Assembly: GCF_036248275.1 (NCBI RefSeq) | Contig: NZ_CP109181.1 | Location: 6,944,001 to 7,008,000, forward strand | From: Streptomyces sp. NBC_01716 | GTDB taxonomy: Bacteria; Actinomycetota; Actinomycetes; Streptomycetales; Streptomycetaceae | Reading direction: 5' to 3' | DNA length: 64,000 nucleotides | Part shown: positions 29,670-39,063 of the stretch, one piece after another | Numbering within the stretch: the stretch's first letter is position 1 | How the letters are laid out: every line of letters begins with the position of its first letter | Notes under the pieces: model-generated | What the model was told of the DNA's origin: nothing | The model's input: only the letters and a program-made list of their open reading frames with translations | Databases searched by the model: none | Position numbers and translations under genes: made by a program

Positions 29670-30017
29670 TCAGAGCAGCGAACGCAGCCGCAGCAGATCG
29701 CGGAAACCCGCTTCGAGTCTGACCCGCCCCGAGCCCCACGCCTTGGCGAAGTTCAACTCGCCGTCAACCATGGCCACCAGATCGTCGCCCGCCATCGCGA
29801 GCCTGATCTGCGCCTTCTCACGCGGCGGTCCTTCGTGGGTGTCCAGCACCTCGATCCGGCCCTCCTCGATCCGGCCGGTGAAGGTCGCGTCGAGGTCCGT
29901 TATGTGGCAGCTCAGCGAGCGGTCGAAACCGGCCGCCCCGCGGATCCCGTGGTCCGCCCGCGCCATGTTGTCCGAGAGCTTTTCGAGTGCGCTGCGGCAC
30001 TCCTCCTTCGTCGCCAT
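29670..30017 (-). CDS. SCP2 sterol-binding-like domain protein
   Basis: Small cytoplasmic protein of 115 residues resembling SCP2/alkyl-sulfatase C-terminal domains (TFTGRIEEGRIEVLD, IRLAMAGDDLVAMVDGELN, FAKAWGSGRVRLEAG). These bind hydrophobic ligands, but the ligand here is unknown. The start is taken at ATG 30017; a longer upstream frame is a Gly/Leu/Arg shadow of the Pro-rich gene on the other strand. It is divergent from that gene, with 42 bases between them. Confidence 0.85.
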   Translation of the reverse strand: MATKEECRSALEKLSDNMARADHGIRGAAGFDRSLSCHITDLDATFTGRIEEGRIEVLDTHEGPPREKAQIRLAMAGDDLVAMVDGELNFAKAWGSGRVRLEAGFRDLLRLRSLL

Positions 30018-30059
30018 CGTGATCGACGGTACCCCAGGGCTTCGCGGTAGCGTCTGGGC

Positions 30060-30476
30060 ATGAGCGACGAGACGGCGGGCCCGGCCGACGAGCAGCGGGC
30101 CTCCCCTCCCCCCGAGCCGGAGCCGCGGTACGGGACCGAGCCGCGGTACGGGACCGAGCCGCGGTACGGGACCGAGCCGCGGCCGGAGGCGCAGCCGCAG
30201 CCCGGGACCGAGCCCGAGCCCCCCGCCCCGGCCCACGACCCCGCGGCCCCCTCACCTCTCGGCATAGAGCGCGTCCCCACCGGCAATCCCGAGGTGGACG
30301 AGAATCTGGCCAGACTCGGCGACGCGGACCACCTCCCGGCGGACGGCCACCTCGACGTGTACGAGGATGTGCACCGGGGCCTGCGCGACGCGCTCACCGC
30401 GCTCGACGTACGCCCCGGACCAGGCCAGGCCGCCCCCCGGCCCGGCCCCGCGCAGCCGTACGACCACAGGAGCTGA
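30060..30476 (+). CDS. Small acidic Pro-rich hypothetical protein
   Basis: 138-residue protein. The N-terminal half is disordered, with three exact tandem EPRYGT units encoded by an 18-bp repeat at 30123-30176. The C-terminal half (about 65-120) looks structured (GIERVPTGNPEVDENLARLG, HLDVYEDVHRGLRDALTALD) and is the part likely to be conserved. It lies directly before tlyA and is probably co-transcribed. I do not recognise its function. Confidence 0.75.
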   Translation: MSDETAGPADEQRASPPPEPEPRYGTEPRYGTEPRYGTEPRPEAQPQPGTEPEPPAPAHDPAAPSPLGIERVPTGNPEVDENLARLGDADHLPADGHLDVYEDVHRGLRDALTALDVRPGPGQAAPRPGPAQPYDHRS

Positions 30477-30483
30477 ACCGAAC

Positions 30484-31299
30484 GTGGCAGGAGTGGCACG
30501 CCAACGCCTCGACGCCGAGCTGGTACGCCGCAAACTCGCGCGCTCCCGTGAGCACGCGACCCAACTGATCGCCGCGGGACGGGTGACCGTCGCCGGCGCC
30601 ACCGCGACCAAGCCGGCCACCCAGGTCGAGAAGAGCGCCGCCGTGGTCGTCGCCGATGACGGCGGCGATCCCGGTTACGTCTCGCGCGGCGGGCACAAAC
30701 TCGCGGGCGCCTTCGCCGCCTTCGTCCCCCAGGGCCTGCGGGTCGAGGGGCGCAGGGCGCTGGACGCGGGAGCGTCGACCGGCGGCTTCACCGATGTGCT
30801 CCTGCGGTCGGGGGCCCGGGAGGTCGTCGCGGTGGACGTCGGATACGGGCAACTCGCCTGGTCTCTGCGGAGCGATGAACGCGTCACCGTCAAGGACCGT
30901 ACGAACGTACGTGAGTTGACGCTGGAGATCATCGAAGGAGAGCCGGTGGACCTGATCGTGGGTGATCTGTCGTTCATTCCGCTGGGCCTGGTGCTGCCCG
31001 CGCTGGCGCGGTGCGCCGCGCCCGACGCGGACCTGGTCCTGATGGTCAAGCCGCAGTTCGAGGTGGGCAAGGAACGCCTCGGCAGCGGCGGCGTCGTGCG
31101 CAGCCCGCAGCTGCGGGCCGAGGCCGTACGGACAGTGGCGCGCAAAGCGGCGGAACTCGGCCTCGGGACACGGGGCGTCACCGCGAGCCCGCTGCCCGGA
31201 CCCGCCGGGAACGTCGAATACTTCCTGTGGCTCACCGCCGGGGCGCCCGATGTCGACCCGGCCGATGTCGACCGTGCTGTGGCGGAGGGACCCCGTTGA
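30484..31299 (+). CDS. tlyA: TlyA-family rRNA 2'-O-methyltransferase
   Basis: 271-residue S4-FtsJ protein. The N-terminal S4 RNA-binding domain (RQRLDAELVRRKLARSREHA, QLIAAGRVTV) is followed by a Rossmann-fold methyltransferase with the SAM-binding motif DAGASTGGFTDVLL and the catalytic-region Lys in LMVKPQFE. TlyA of mycobacteria 2'-O-methylates 16S and 23S rRNA and conditions capreomycin sensitivity. The GTG at 30484 follows AGGAG. It overlaps nadK by 4 bases, giving the common tlyA-nadK-recN cluster. Confidence 0.93.
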   Translation: MAGVARQRLDAELVRRKLARSREHATQLIAAGRVTVAGATATKPATQVEKSAAVVVADDGGDPGYVSRGGHKLAGAFAAFVPQGLRVEGRRALDAGASTGGFTDVLLRSGAREVVAVDVGYGQLAWSLRSDERVTVKDRTNVRELTLEIIEGEPVDLIVGDLSFIPLGLVLPALARCAAPDADLVLMVKPQFEVGKERLGSGGVVRSPQLRAEAVRTVARKAAELGLGTRGVTASPLPGPAGNVEYFLWLTAGAPDVDPADVDRAVAEGPR

Positions 31300-32228
31300 C
31301 GACGAACGCAGAACAGACCGAGCGGACCGGTGCGGAACGACGCACGGTCTTCCTGCTGGCCCACACCGGCAGGCCCGCCGCGATCCGCAGCGCCGAACTG
31401 GTCGTGCAGGGACTGCTGCGCAACGGCCTCGGTGTACGGGTGCTGGCCGCCGAGGCGGCCGACCTGCCGCTCCCGTCGGCCGTCGAGACCGTCCCGGAAG
31501 ACGCGTCCGGCGCGCTGAACGGCTGTGAACTGCTGATCGTGCTCGGGGGCGACGGCACGCTGCTGCGCGGCGCGTCCTTCGCGCGCACCTCGGGTGTGCC
31601 GATGCTCGGCGTCAACCTGGGCCGGGTCGGCTTCCTCGCGGAGGCGGAGCGCGACGATCTCGACAAGGTCGTGGACCGGGTCGTCACCCGCGCGTACGAG
31701 GTCGAGGAACGGATGACCATCGACGTCCTCGTGCACAGCAACGGCACGGTCGTGTACGAGGACTGGGCGCTCAACGAGGCGGCCGTGCAGAAGGTGTCGC
31801 CCGAGCGGATGCTCGAAGTCGTCCTGGAGATCGACGGGCGGCCGGTGACCGGCTTCGGCTGCGACGGCATCGTGTGCGCGACCCCGACCGGTTCGACGGC
31901 GTACGCCTTCTCGGCCGGCGGTCCTGTGGTGTGGCCCGAGGTGGAGGCGCTGCTGATGGTGCCGATCAGCGCGCACGCGCTGTTCGCCAAGCCGCTGGTG
32001 ACCTCGCCGAAGTCGGTGCTCGCGGTGGAGGTGCAGCCGCACACGCCGCACGGGGTGCTGTGGTGCGACGGCCGCAGGACGGTGGAGCTGCCGGCGGGCG
32101 CCCGGGTGGAGGTACGGCGCGGGGCGGTCCCCGTACGGCTGGCACGCCTGCACCAGGCGTCCTTCACCGACCGGCTGGTGGCGAAGTTCGCCCTCCCGGT
32201 GGCGGGGTGGCGCGGGGCGCCGCACTAG
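31296..32228 (+). CDS. nadK: NAD kinase
   Basis: 310-residue enzyme that phosphorylates NAD to NADP. The active-site motif LIVLGGDGTLLRGA and the second motif GCDGIVCATPTGSTAYAFSA are intact. The start is a rare TTG at 31296 that overlaps the tlyA stop codon (TTGA) and is preceded by GGAGGGA, giving the expected N-terminus. No terminator separates it from tlyA. Confidence 0.94.
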   Translation: MTTNAEQTERTGAERRTVFLLAHTGRPAAIRSAELVVQGLLRNGLGVRVLAAEAADLPLPSAVETVPEDASGALNGCELLIVLGGDGTLLRGASFARTSGVPMLGVNLGRVGFLAEAERDDLDKVVDRVVTRAYEVEERMTIDVLVHSNGTVVYEDWALNEAAVQKVSPERMLEVVLEIDGRPVTGFGCDGIVCATPTGSTAYAFSAGGPVVWPEVEALLMVPISAHALFAKPLVTSPKSVLAVEVQPHTPHGVLWCDGRRTVELPAGARVEVRRGAVPVRLARLHQASFTDRLVAKFALPVAGWRGAPH

Positions 32229-32342
32229 GCCCTGTCCGCCGGGCGTCGCCGTGTCGCCAAATCCGTATACCGCTTCCACCGTCACACACCGCCACGTCGC
32301 CGTACCGCCATGTCGTCACGGGGCGCGAGATGAGCGGATCGC

Positions 32343-32384
32343 GCCCCCGCGAGCGCCTCCGGGATCGAACCGGAGGGCGGGGGC
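32343..32384. repeat. Compound inverted repeat upstream of recN
   Basis: GCCCCCGC pairs with GCGGGGGC, and inside it CCTCCGG pairs with CCGGAGG around a 7-base GATCGAA loop, with a 5-base bulge on one side. It may terminate nadK transcription. On the minus strand the inner arm mimics a tRNA T-arm but no tRNA is present. Confidence 0.7.
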
Positions 32385-32417
32385 CGTCGCACACCGGGCT
32401 TCGGACCTCGTAAGGTC

Positions 32418-34157
32418 GTGTCCGTGTTGGAGGAGATGCGGATACGGTCGCTCGGGGTCATCGACGACGCGGTTGTCGAGCTGTCGCCGGGGTTCACCGC
32501 GGTGACCGGCGAGACAGGCGCGGGCAAGACCATGGTCGTCACCAGTCTGGCGCTGCTGCTCGGCGGTCGCGCCGACCCCGCGCTGGTGCGGATCGGTACC
32601 AAGGCCGCGGTGGTGGAGGGGCGGCTCACCATGTCCGCCGATGCCCCGGCCGCCCTGCGGGCGGAGGAGGCGGGCGCCGAGCTCGACGACGGCGCGCTGC
32701 TGATCAGCCGGACCGTGTCGGCCGAGGGGCGCTCGCGCGCCCACATCGGCGGCCGTTCCGTGCCGGTGGGCGTGCTGGCCGAGCTGGCGGACGACCTCGT
32801 CGCCGTACACGGCCAGACCGACCAGCAGGGTCTGCTGCGGCCCGCGCGGCAGCGGCAGGCGCTCGACCGGTACGCGGGGGACGCGGTCGCGGCCCCGCTC
32901 GCCAAGTACACCGAGGCCTACCGGCGGCTGCGGACCGTCGCCGCCGAGCTGGAGGAGCTGACCACCCGCGCCCGTGAGCGCGCGCAGGAGGCCGACCTGC
33001 TGCGCTTCGGCCTGAACGAGATCGCCGCCGTCGAGCCCCTGCCGGGCGAGGACACCGAACTGGCCGCCGAGGCCGAACGGCTCGGCCACGCCGAGGCGCT
33101 GGCGTCCGCGGCGTCCCTCGCGCACGCGGCGCTCGCCGGTGACCCCGAGGATCCGTCGGCGGGCGGCGACGCCACGACACTCGTGGGCGGCGCGGGACGG
33201 GCCCTGGACGCCGTACGGTCCCACGACCCTGCTCTCGCCGTACTTGCCGAGCGGATGGGCGAGATCGCGATCCTGCTGGCGGACGTGGCCGGTGAACTCG
33301 CGGGTTACGCCGACAACTTGGACTCCGACCCGCTGCGCCTCGCGGCGGTCGAGGAGCGGCGGGCCGCGCTCACCGGGCTGACGCGCAAGTACGGCCAGGA
33401 CATCACCGAAGTGCTCGCCTGGGCGCAGGAGAACGCGGCGCGGCTGACCGAACTCGAAGGCGACGACGACCGGATCGGCGAGCTGACGGCCGAGCACGCC
33501 ACTCTGCTGGGTGAACTGTCCGTCCTGGCACAGGCGTTGACCGACGCCCGTACGGAGGCGGCGGCGCGCTTCGCGGAAGCCGTCACCGCCGAACTCGCGT
33601 CACTCGCGATGCCGCACGCGCGCGTCTCGTTCGACGTACGGCAGTCCGAGGACCCGGACGGTGTCGAGGTGGGCGGCCGGCCGGTGGCCTACGGCTCGTC
33701 CGGGGCCGACGAGGTCGAACTGCTGCTGGCCCCGCACCCCGGCGCCCAGCCGCGGCCGATCGCCAAGGGCGCGTCCGGCGGTGAGCTCTCGCGCGTCATG
33801 CTCGCGGTCGAGGTTGTCTTCGCCGGGTCCGATCCGGTGCCGACATATCTCTTCGACGAGGTGGACGCGGGCGTCGGCGGCAAGGCCGCGGTCGAGGTCG
33901 GCCGCCGGCTCGCGAAGCTCGCCAAGTCCGCGCAGGTGGTGGTCGTCACGCATCTGCCGCAGGTCGCGGCGTTCGCCGACCGGCAGCTGCTGGTGGAGAA
34001 GACGAACGACGGCTCGGTGACCCGCTCCGGTGTCACGGCTCTCGAAGGCGAGGACCGGGTACGGGAGTTGTCCCGGATGCTGGCCGGCCAGGAGGACTCG
34101 GAGACGGCCCGCGCCCACGCGGAGGAACTGCTGGCGACAGCCCGCGCGGACGCGTAG
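32418..34157 (+). CDS. recN: DNA repair protein RecN
   Basis: SMC-like ATPase of 579 residues that acts at double-strand breaks. Walker A GETGAGKT is near the N-terminus, followed by long coiled-coil arms (about 160-370), the signature GASGGELSRVML and Walker B PTYLFDEVDAGVGG. The start is GTG 32418; nearby GTG 32424 or ATG 32436 are alternatives, the last giving the MRIRSLGVIDDA family N-terminus. I find no complete SOS box, only a GATCGAAC half in the hairpin upstream. Confidence 0.95.
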   Translation: MSVLEEMRIRSLGVIDDAVVELSPGFTAVTGETGAGKTMVVTSLALLLGGRADPALVRIGTKAAVVEGRLTMSADAPAALRAEEAGAELDDGALLISRTVSAEGRSRAHIGGRSVPVGVLAELADDLVAVHGQTDQQGLLRPARQRQALDRYAGDAVAAPLAKYTEAYRRLRTVAAELEELTTRARERAQEADLLRFGLNEIAAVEPLPGEDTELAAEAERLGHAEALASAASLAHAALAGDPEDPSAGGDATTLVGGAGRALDAVRSHDPALAVLAERMGEIAILLADVAGELAGYADNLDSDPLRLAAVEERRAALTGLTRKYGQDITEVLAWAQENAARLTELEGDDDRIGELTAEHATLLGELSVLAQALTDARTEAAARFAEAVTAELASLAMPHARVSFDVRQSEDPDGVEVGGRPVAYGSSGADEVELLLAPHPGAQPRPIAKGASGGELSRVMLAVEVVFAGSDPVPTYLFDEVDAGVGGKAAVEVGRRLAKLAKSAQVVVVTHLPQVAAFADRQLLVEKTNDGSVTRSGVTALEGEDRVRELSRMLAGQEDSETARAHAEELLATARADA

Positions 34158-34254
34158 CGCGAGCCGCGCCGGCGCGGGCGGCGGTGGCGGGCCGCGCGGG
34201 CGGCGTACGGCCTCCGCGCTCCGGCCGGTACCGTAAGTGGGGCGCGCCCTGACG

Positions 34255-34293
34255 TCACTCATGTGAGTGATATCGGGCGGGTAGTCGCCCGAT
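34255..34293. promoter_or_regulatory. Two adjacent inverted repeats before the glycosyltransferase gene
   Basis: TCACTCA-TG-TGAGTGA (34255-34270) is followed directly by ATCGGGCG with a 6-base loop and CGCCCGAT (34272-34293). The first resembles a dyad operator, the second a hairpin. They lie between recN and the glycosyltransferase gene at 34391. Confidence 0.5.
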
Positions 34294-34390
34294 CGACACA
34301 CCCGCCGTGCCCCCTCGGTGCCGGAAGGTCCGTACCGGCTGGCATCCTTGGGGACGGCACACACCACCGGAAAACAGGAGCCTTGACCAC

Positions 34391-35497
34391 GTGACACAGC
34401 TGCGTACGGTCCAGGTCCTCGGCGGTGGCAGTGCGGGCAGCAGCGCGCATGTCAGATCGCTGGCGGCCGGACTCGTCGCCCGTGGCGTGCGTGTCACGGT
34501 CTGTGCGCCGGACTCGCTGGAAGCGATCCACGACTTCCGGGGCTGTGGCGCCGACCATGTGCCGGTGGCCCGGCGCGGGGACCCCGTCTCGCTCGGGGCA
34601 CTTCGGGCCGTCTGCGCCACCGCCGATGTGGTCCACGCGCACGGACTGCACGCCGCCGTACGCGCGGCGGTCGCCCTCGGTGGCCGGCGCGTGCCGCTCG
34701 TCGTCACCTGGCACACCCGCGTGCACGCCGACGGGCCGCGCGGCCAGCTGCTCCGGCTTCTTGAGCGAAGAGCCGTCAGGGCGGCGGCAGTTGTCCTCGG
34801 CACCTCGTCCGAGCTGGTCGACCGGGCCCGCGAGCGCGGCGCCCGCGACGCGCGCCTCGCGCCGGTCGCGGTCCCGGCCCCGCGCCGGACCCCGGCGCGC
34901 GGCGAGGACGAGGGATACGACGCGGACGACAAGGCCCGCGCCGAACTGGGCGCGATGGGGCGGCCGTTGCTGATGGCGGTCGGCAGCCTCGTACCCGGAC
35001 GGGGTTACGGCACCCTGCTGGACGCGGCGCGGACCTGGCGCGGTCTTGATCCCGTACCGCTGCTGGTCATCGCGGGCGAGGGCCGTGAACGGGCCCTGCT
35101 CCAGGGGCGGATCGACAACGAGGGCCTGCCGGTCAGCCTCGTGGGCCGGCGTGACGACGTGAGCCAGCTCCTCGCCGCCGCCGACATCGCTCTCCTGCCC
35201 AGCCGCTGGGAGGCCCGCTCGCTGCTGGCCCAGGAGGCGCTGCGGCTCGGTGTCCCCCTGGTCGCCACGGCGGTCGGCGCCGTACCCGAACTCGTGGGCG
35301 ACGCGGCGGAGCTGGTCCCGTACGGTGACGCCGCCGCCCTCGCGGACACGGTGACCCGGCTGCTGGCCGACCCCGGGCGGCGGGCCGAACTCGCGGCGGC
35401 CGGGCCGGTCCGCGCGGCGACCTGGCCGACGGAGGACCACACGATCGCCCAAGTCCTCAGCGTCTACGACGAGTTGGCGCAGTCGCCGCCGAGGTGA
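34391..35497 (+). CDS. Glycosyltransferase family 4 (GT-B)
   Basis: 368-residue retaining GT-B glycosyltransferase. The N-terminal half begins with VQVLGGGSAGSSAHVRSLAAGL and includes ADVVHAHGLHAA. The C-terminal half has the nucleotide-sugar site: LLMAVGSLVPGRGYGTLLDA, LPSRWEARSLLAQEALRLG (Glu motif), and LVATAVGAVPELVGD. The GTG at 34391 has AGGAG about 11 bases upstream. The sugar donor and acceptor are unknown; no cell-wall or sugar cluster is adjacent. Confidence 0.92.
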   Translation: MTQLRTVQVLGGGSAGSSAHVRSLAAGLVARGVRVTVCAPDSLEAIHDFRGCGADHVPVARRGDPVSLGALRAVCATADVVHAHGLHAAVRAAVALGGRRVPLVVTWHTRVHADGPRGQLLRLLERRAVRAAAVVLGTSSELVDRARERGARDARLAPVAVPAPRRTPARGEDEGYDADDKARAELGAMGRPLLMAVGSLVPGRGYGTLLDAARTWRGLDPVPLLVIAGEGRERALLQGRIDNEGLPVSLVGRRDDVSQLLAAADIALLPSRWEARSLLAQEALRLGVPLVATAVGAVPELVGDAAELVPYGDAAALADTVTRLLADPGRRAELAAAGPVRAATWPTEDHTIAQVLSVYDELAQSPPR

Positions 35498-35531
35498 CGC
35501 GGGCCCGAGTCCCTCGCCCACCAGTTCTCGC

Positions 35532-37163
35532 TCAGCGCACGTGGCGCCGCGCCCGCAGCGCCAGGCTCAGGGCCAGCACTGTCTGCGGGTCGTCCAGGTC
35601 CGTGCCGAGCAGTTCGGAGATACGGGCCAGCCGGTTGTAGAGGGTCTGCCGGTTCAGGTGAAGTTCGCGCGCCGTCTCCGCCTTGCGGCCCGCGTGGTCC
35701 AGGAACGTCGCCAGCGTCGGCAGCAACGGGGCGCGGGACGTGCGGTCATGGGCGAGCAGCGGGCCGATCGCGCGGTCCACGAACGCCGACAGGTCGGGGT
35801 GGTCCCGCAGCCGCCACAGCAGCAGATCGATGTCCAGCCGTCCGGCGTCGTGCCACGGCCGCTCCGGCAGACCCCCGGCCGCCGTCGCGGTCTCCGCCGC
35901 GTGGCGCAGTCCCGCGCCCGCCACCGCCCAGCCACCGGGGACCCCGACGACCACCACGGGCCGGGGTCCGCCGGGACGCTCAAGTCCGGCCCGTGCCACG
36001 CCCGCCCGCAGCGCCGCGGCCACCCGGTCGGCCACCGCCGCGCGTTCGGACGCGGAGCGCAGCCCGATCAGCAGCGGGATCCGGCCCTCCACGGGACGTA
36101 CGCCCAGGAGCACCGGCACCCCGAGAATCCCCAGCTCCTCCAGTACGGCCCGGGCCAGCGGCGCCCAGTTGCCCGACGGAGCGGGCCCGGGGTCCAGCCG
36201 CATCACCACCGGCAGCAGCGGCCCCTCGCCCGGCCGGAACCCCAGCACCGCGGCCTGCGCGGGCGCGTCGTCCGCCGTGACACGGCCCTCCGCCAGATCG
36301 GTGAGGAAATCGCCCCGGCCGCGCGCGGCCAGCTCGTCCTCCTGGCGCGCCTGCATCAGGACCACCGCCAGGATGCCCGCCGCCCGTTCGGCCGCCATCC
36401 GGTGCACCGGCAGCAACGGGGCAGCCACCGGAGGCAGTACGAGCCGCGCCCGTACGGAACCGGCCCCGTGCCCGCCACCGGGCACGTCCACCAGCACCGT
36501 GCCGGCGGGCGGCCCCGCCTCACGGTCGGCCCGCCGCGCCCGCAGCCCCTCCCAGACCTGGAGCGGCTCCGCGGCCGTCGGGGCCCCCGCCGCACCGGCC
36601 GCCGCGTACAGCAACTGCCCTTCGGCGGTCTCCAGGAAGACCGGGTTGCCCGCGAAGTCGGCGAGGATACGAAGCACCTGGGGCACACCGCCCCCGTCGA
36701 GCAGCGCGTCCGTGCACCGCCGGTGGACCTCGTCGGCCTGGCGCAGCAGCGCGTAGTGACCGTTGACGATCTCGGTGTGGATCTCCTCGGTCACCGAGAC
36801 GAACGGCACCTCACGGTGCAGCTGTACCAGCGGCAGCCCGGCCGCCCGCGCCGCGTCCACGACGGCGGCGGGCAGCCGCCCGAACCGCGGTCCCAGTTCC
36901 ACCACCAGCGCGGCGATCCCGCGATCGGCGAGCCCGCGCACGAAGACGCGCTGCTCGGCGGGGCGGGACCCAAGACCGATGCCGGTGGTGAGCAGCAGCT
37001 CGCCGCCCTTGAGCAGCGACGCGATGTTGGGCACCTCGCCCGCGTGCACCCAGCGCACGGTGCGGTGCAGCCGGTCCGCCCCCGCGACGACCTCCGGGAG
37101 CCCGGCGCGGAGCCCCGGCAGCTCCAGGGCCCGCCGCACGGTGATTCCGCCCTGATCGTCCAT
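35532..37163 (-). CDS. PucR-family transcriptional regulator
   Basis: 543-residue regulator. The N-terminal PucR/purine-catabolism domain (about 5-125; VVAGADRLHRTVRWVHAGEV) senses small molecules in known members. A GGDEF-like middle region follows, and the C-terminal helix-turn-helix is AETARELHLNRQTLYNRLAR, then ISELLGTDLDDP (about 485-540). It lies alone on the minus strand between a glycosyltransferase and a GH15 gene. In Streptomyces and Bacillus relatives regulate purine or amino acid catabolism; no target is visible here. Confidence 0.92.
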   Translation of the reverse strand: MDDQGGITVRRALELPGLRAGLPEVVAGADRLHRTVRWVHAGEVPNIASLLKGGELLLTTGIGLGSRPAEQRVFVRGLADRGIAALVVELGPRFGRLPAAVVDAARAAGLPLVQLHREVPFVSVTEEIHTEIVNGHYALLRQADEVHRRCTDALLDGGGVPQVLRILADFAGNPVFLETAEGQLLYAAAGAAGAPTAAEPLQVWEGLRARRADREAGPPAGTVLVDVPGGGHGAGSVRARLVLPPVAAPLLPVHRMAAERAAGILAVVLMQARQEDELAARGRGDFLTDLAEGRVTADDAPAQAAVLGFRPGEGPLLPVVMRLDPGPAPSGNWAPLARAVLEELGILGVPVLLGVRPVEGRIPLLIGLRSASERAAVADRVAAALRAGVARAGLERPGGPRPVVVVGVPGGWAVAGAGLRHAAETATAAGGLPERPWHDAGRLDIDLLLWRLRDHPDLSAFVDRAIGPLLAHDRTSRAPLLPTLATFLDHAGRKAETARELHLNRQTLYNRLARISELLGTDLDDPQTVLALSLALRARRHVR

Positions 37164-37236
37164 GGGGCCGGACGCTACCCGGCCCGCGCGTCCATGTCCG
37201 TCTCCGGACCCGCGGGCCGTCGGCCGCCTCCCGGCG

Positions 37237-39063
37237 TCAGCCGCCGTACGCTCCCGAAGCCGTCAGGCGCAGCGCCGTGTCGATCAGCGGGACATGGCTG
37301 AACGCCTGCGGGAAGTTGCCGACCTGGCGCTGGAGCTTCGGGTCCCACTCCTCGGCGAGCAGGCCGAGGTCGTTACGGAGCGCCAGCAGCTTCTCGAAGA
37401 GCTTGCGGGCCTCGTCGACCCGGCCGATCATCGCGAGGTCGTCGGCCAGCCAGAACGAGCAGGCCAGGAACGCGCCTTCGTCGCCCTCCAGACCGTCCAC
37501 GCCGGCGTCGTCGCCCGCGGTCGGGTAGCGCAGGACGAAGCCGTCCTCCGTGGAGAGCTCGCGCTGGATCGCCTCGATGGTGCCGATGACGCGCTTGTCG
37601 TCCGGCGGCAGGAAGCCCATCTGCGGGATCAGCAGCAGCGAGGCGTCCAGTTCCTTGGAGCCGTAGGACTGTGTGAAGGTGTTGCGCTCCTTGTCGTAAC
37701 CCTTCTCACACACGTCGTGGTGGATGTCGTCGCGCATCTCGCGCCAGCGCTCCAGCGGGCCGTCGGCGTCGCCGGACTCGATCAGCTTGATCGTCCGGTC
37801 GACCGCGACCCACGCCATCACCTTCGAGTGCACGAAGTGGCGGCGCGGCCCGCGCACCTCCCAGATGCCCTCGTCGGGCTGGTCCCAGTGCGTCTCCAGA
37901 TAATCGATCAGCTTGAGCTGGAGCAGCGAGGCGTAGTCGTTGCGGGCCAGGCCCGTCATATGCGCCAGGTGCAGGGCCTCGGTGACCTCGCCGTACACGT
38001 CGAGCTGGAGCTGGTGCGCCGCGCCGTTGCCCACCCGGACCGGGCCCGACCTCTCGTAGCCGGGCAGCCAGTCCAGCTCCGCCTCACCCAGCTCACGCTC
38101 GCCCGCGATCCCGTACATGATCTGGAGATTCTCGGGGTCGCCGGCGACGGCCCGGAGCAGCCACTCGCGCCAGGCGCGGGCCTCCTCGCGGTAGCCGGTG
38201 CGCAGCAGGGAGGACAGGGTGATGGCGGCGTCGCGCAGCCAGGTGTAGCGGTAGTCCCAGTTCCGTACGCCCCCGATCTCCTCGGGCAGCGAGGTCGTGG
38301 GCGCGGCGACGATGCCGCCGGTCGGCGCGTACGTCAGGGCCTTGAGCGTGATCAGCGAGCGGACGACTGCCTCGCGGTAGGGGCCGTGGTACGTACAGTG
38401 CTCGACCCACTCCCGCCAGAAGTCCGAGGTCGCCTCCAGCGATCCCTCGGGGTCCGGCAGCGCGGGCGGCTGCCGGTGCGAGGGCTGCCAGCTGATGGTG
38501 AACGTGACGCGGTCGCCGGGGGCCACTGTGAAGTCGGAGTACGTCGTCAGGTTCTTGCCGTACGTGTCCGCCTCGGTGTCGAGCCAGATCGAGTCCGGTC
38601 CGGCGACGGCGACGGTGCGGTTGTCCACCTGGTGCACCCAGGGCACCACCCGGCCGTAGCTGAAACGCATCCGCAGCGCGGAGCGCATCGGCACCCGGCC
38701 GCTTACACCTTCCACGATCCGGATCAGCTGCGGCGCGCCGTCACGCGGCGGCATGAAATCGGTCACTCTGACCGTGCCGCGCGGCGTGTCCCACTCCGAT
38801 TCCAGGATCAGGGAGTCGCCCACATAGCGGCGCCGATCGGCTCGCGGGGGCTCGGCCCCCGCGGGGGAGGCCGGTCCGAGCCGCCAGAAACCGTGTTCGT
38901 CGGTCCCCAGCAGAGCCGCGAACACGGCCTGCGAATCGAAGCGGGGCAGGCACAGCCAGTCGACTGTGCCGTCCCGGCAGACCAGGGCGGCGGTCTGCAT
39001 GTCTCCGATGAGTGCGTAATCCTCGATGCGCCCGGCCACGTGCATCTCCAGTCGAACGGCCAC
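37237..39063 (-). CDS. Glycoside hydrolase family 15 protein (glucoamylase/trehalase-like)
   Basis: 608-residue intracellular GH15 enzyme. The N-terminal beta-sandwich (RIEDYALIGDMQTAALVCRD) is followed by the (alpha/alpha)6 barrel with GVRNWDYRYTWLRDA and DEGIWEVRGPRRHFVHSKVM, which hold the catalytic-acid region. In actinobacteria, close relatives include trehalases. There is no signal peptide, so the enzyme is probably cytoplasmic and acts on trehalose or a maltooligosaccharide. The GTG at 39063 gives MAVRLEMHVAG; ATG 39045 is an alternative start nearer the conserved N-terminus. Confidence 0.92.
   Translation of the reverse strand: MAVRLEMHVAGRIEDYALIGDMQTAALVCRDGTVDWLCLPRFDSQAVFAALLGTDEHGFWRLGPASPAGAEPPRADRRRYVGDSLILESEWDTPRGTVRVTDFMPPRDGAPQLIRIVEGVSGRVPMRSALRMRFSYGRVVPWVHQVDNRTVAVAGPDSIWLDTEADTYGKNLTTYSDFTVAPGDRVTFTISWQPSHRQPPALPDPEGSLEATSDFWREWVEHCTYHGPYREAVVRSLITLKALTYAPTGGIVAAPTTSLPEEIGGVRNWDYRYTWLRDAAITLSSLLRTGYREEARAWREWLLRAVAGDPENLQIMYGIAGERELGEAELDWLPGYERSGPVRVGNGAAHQLQLDVYGEVTEALHLAHMTGLARNDYASLLQLKLIDYLETHWDQPDEGIWEVRGPRRHFVHSKVMAWVAVDRTIKLIESGDADGPLERWREMRDDIHHDVCEKGYDKERNTFTQSYGSKELDASLLLIPQMGFLPPDDKRVIGTIEAIQRELSTEDGFVLRYPTAGDDAGVDGLEGDEGAFLACSFWLADDLAMIGRVDEARKLFEKLLALRNDLGLLAEEWDPKLQRQVGNFPQAFSHVPLIDTALRLTASGAYGG

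Noticed and set aside
32229..32260. A CTAGGCCCTGTCC sequence resembling the end of the inverted-repeat elements.
   Set aside because: No matching second end or core sequence is found downstream, so it is probably coincidence or an old remnant that cannot be supported.
32343..32384. A tRNA T-arm-like sequence (GGTTCGATCCCGGAG on the minus strand).
   Set aside because: No acceptor, D or anticodon stems can be built around it; the symmetry is that of a compound hairpin.
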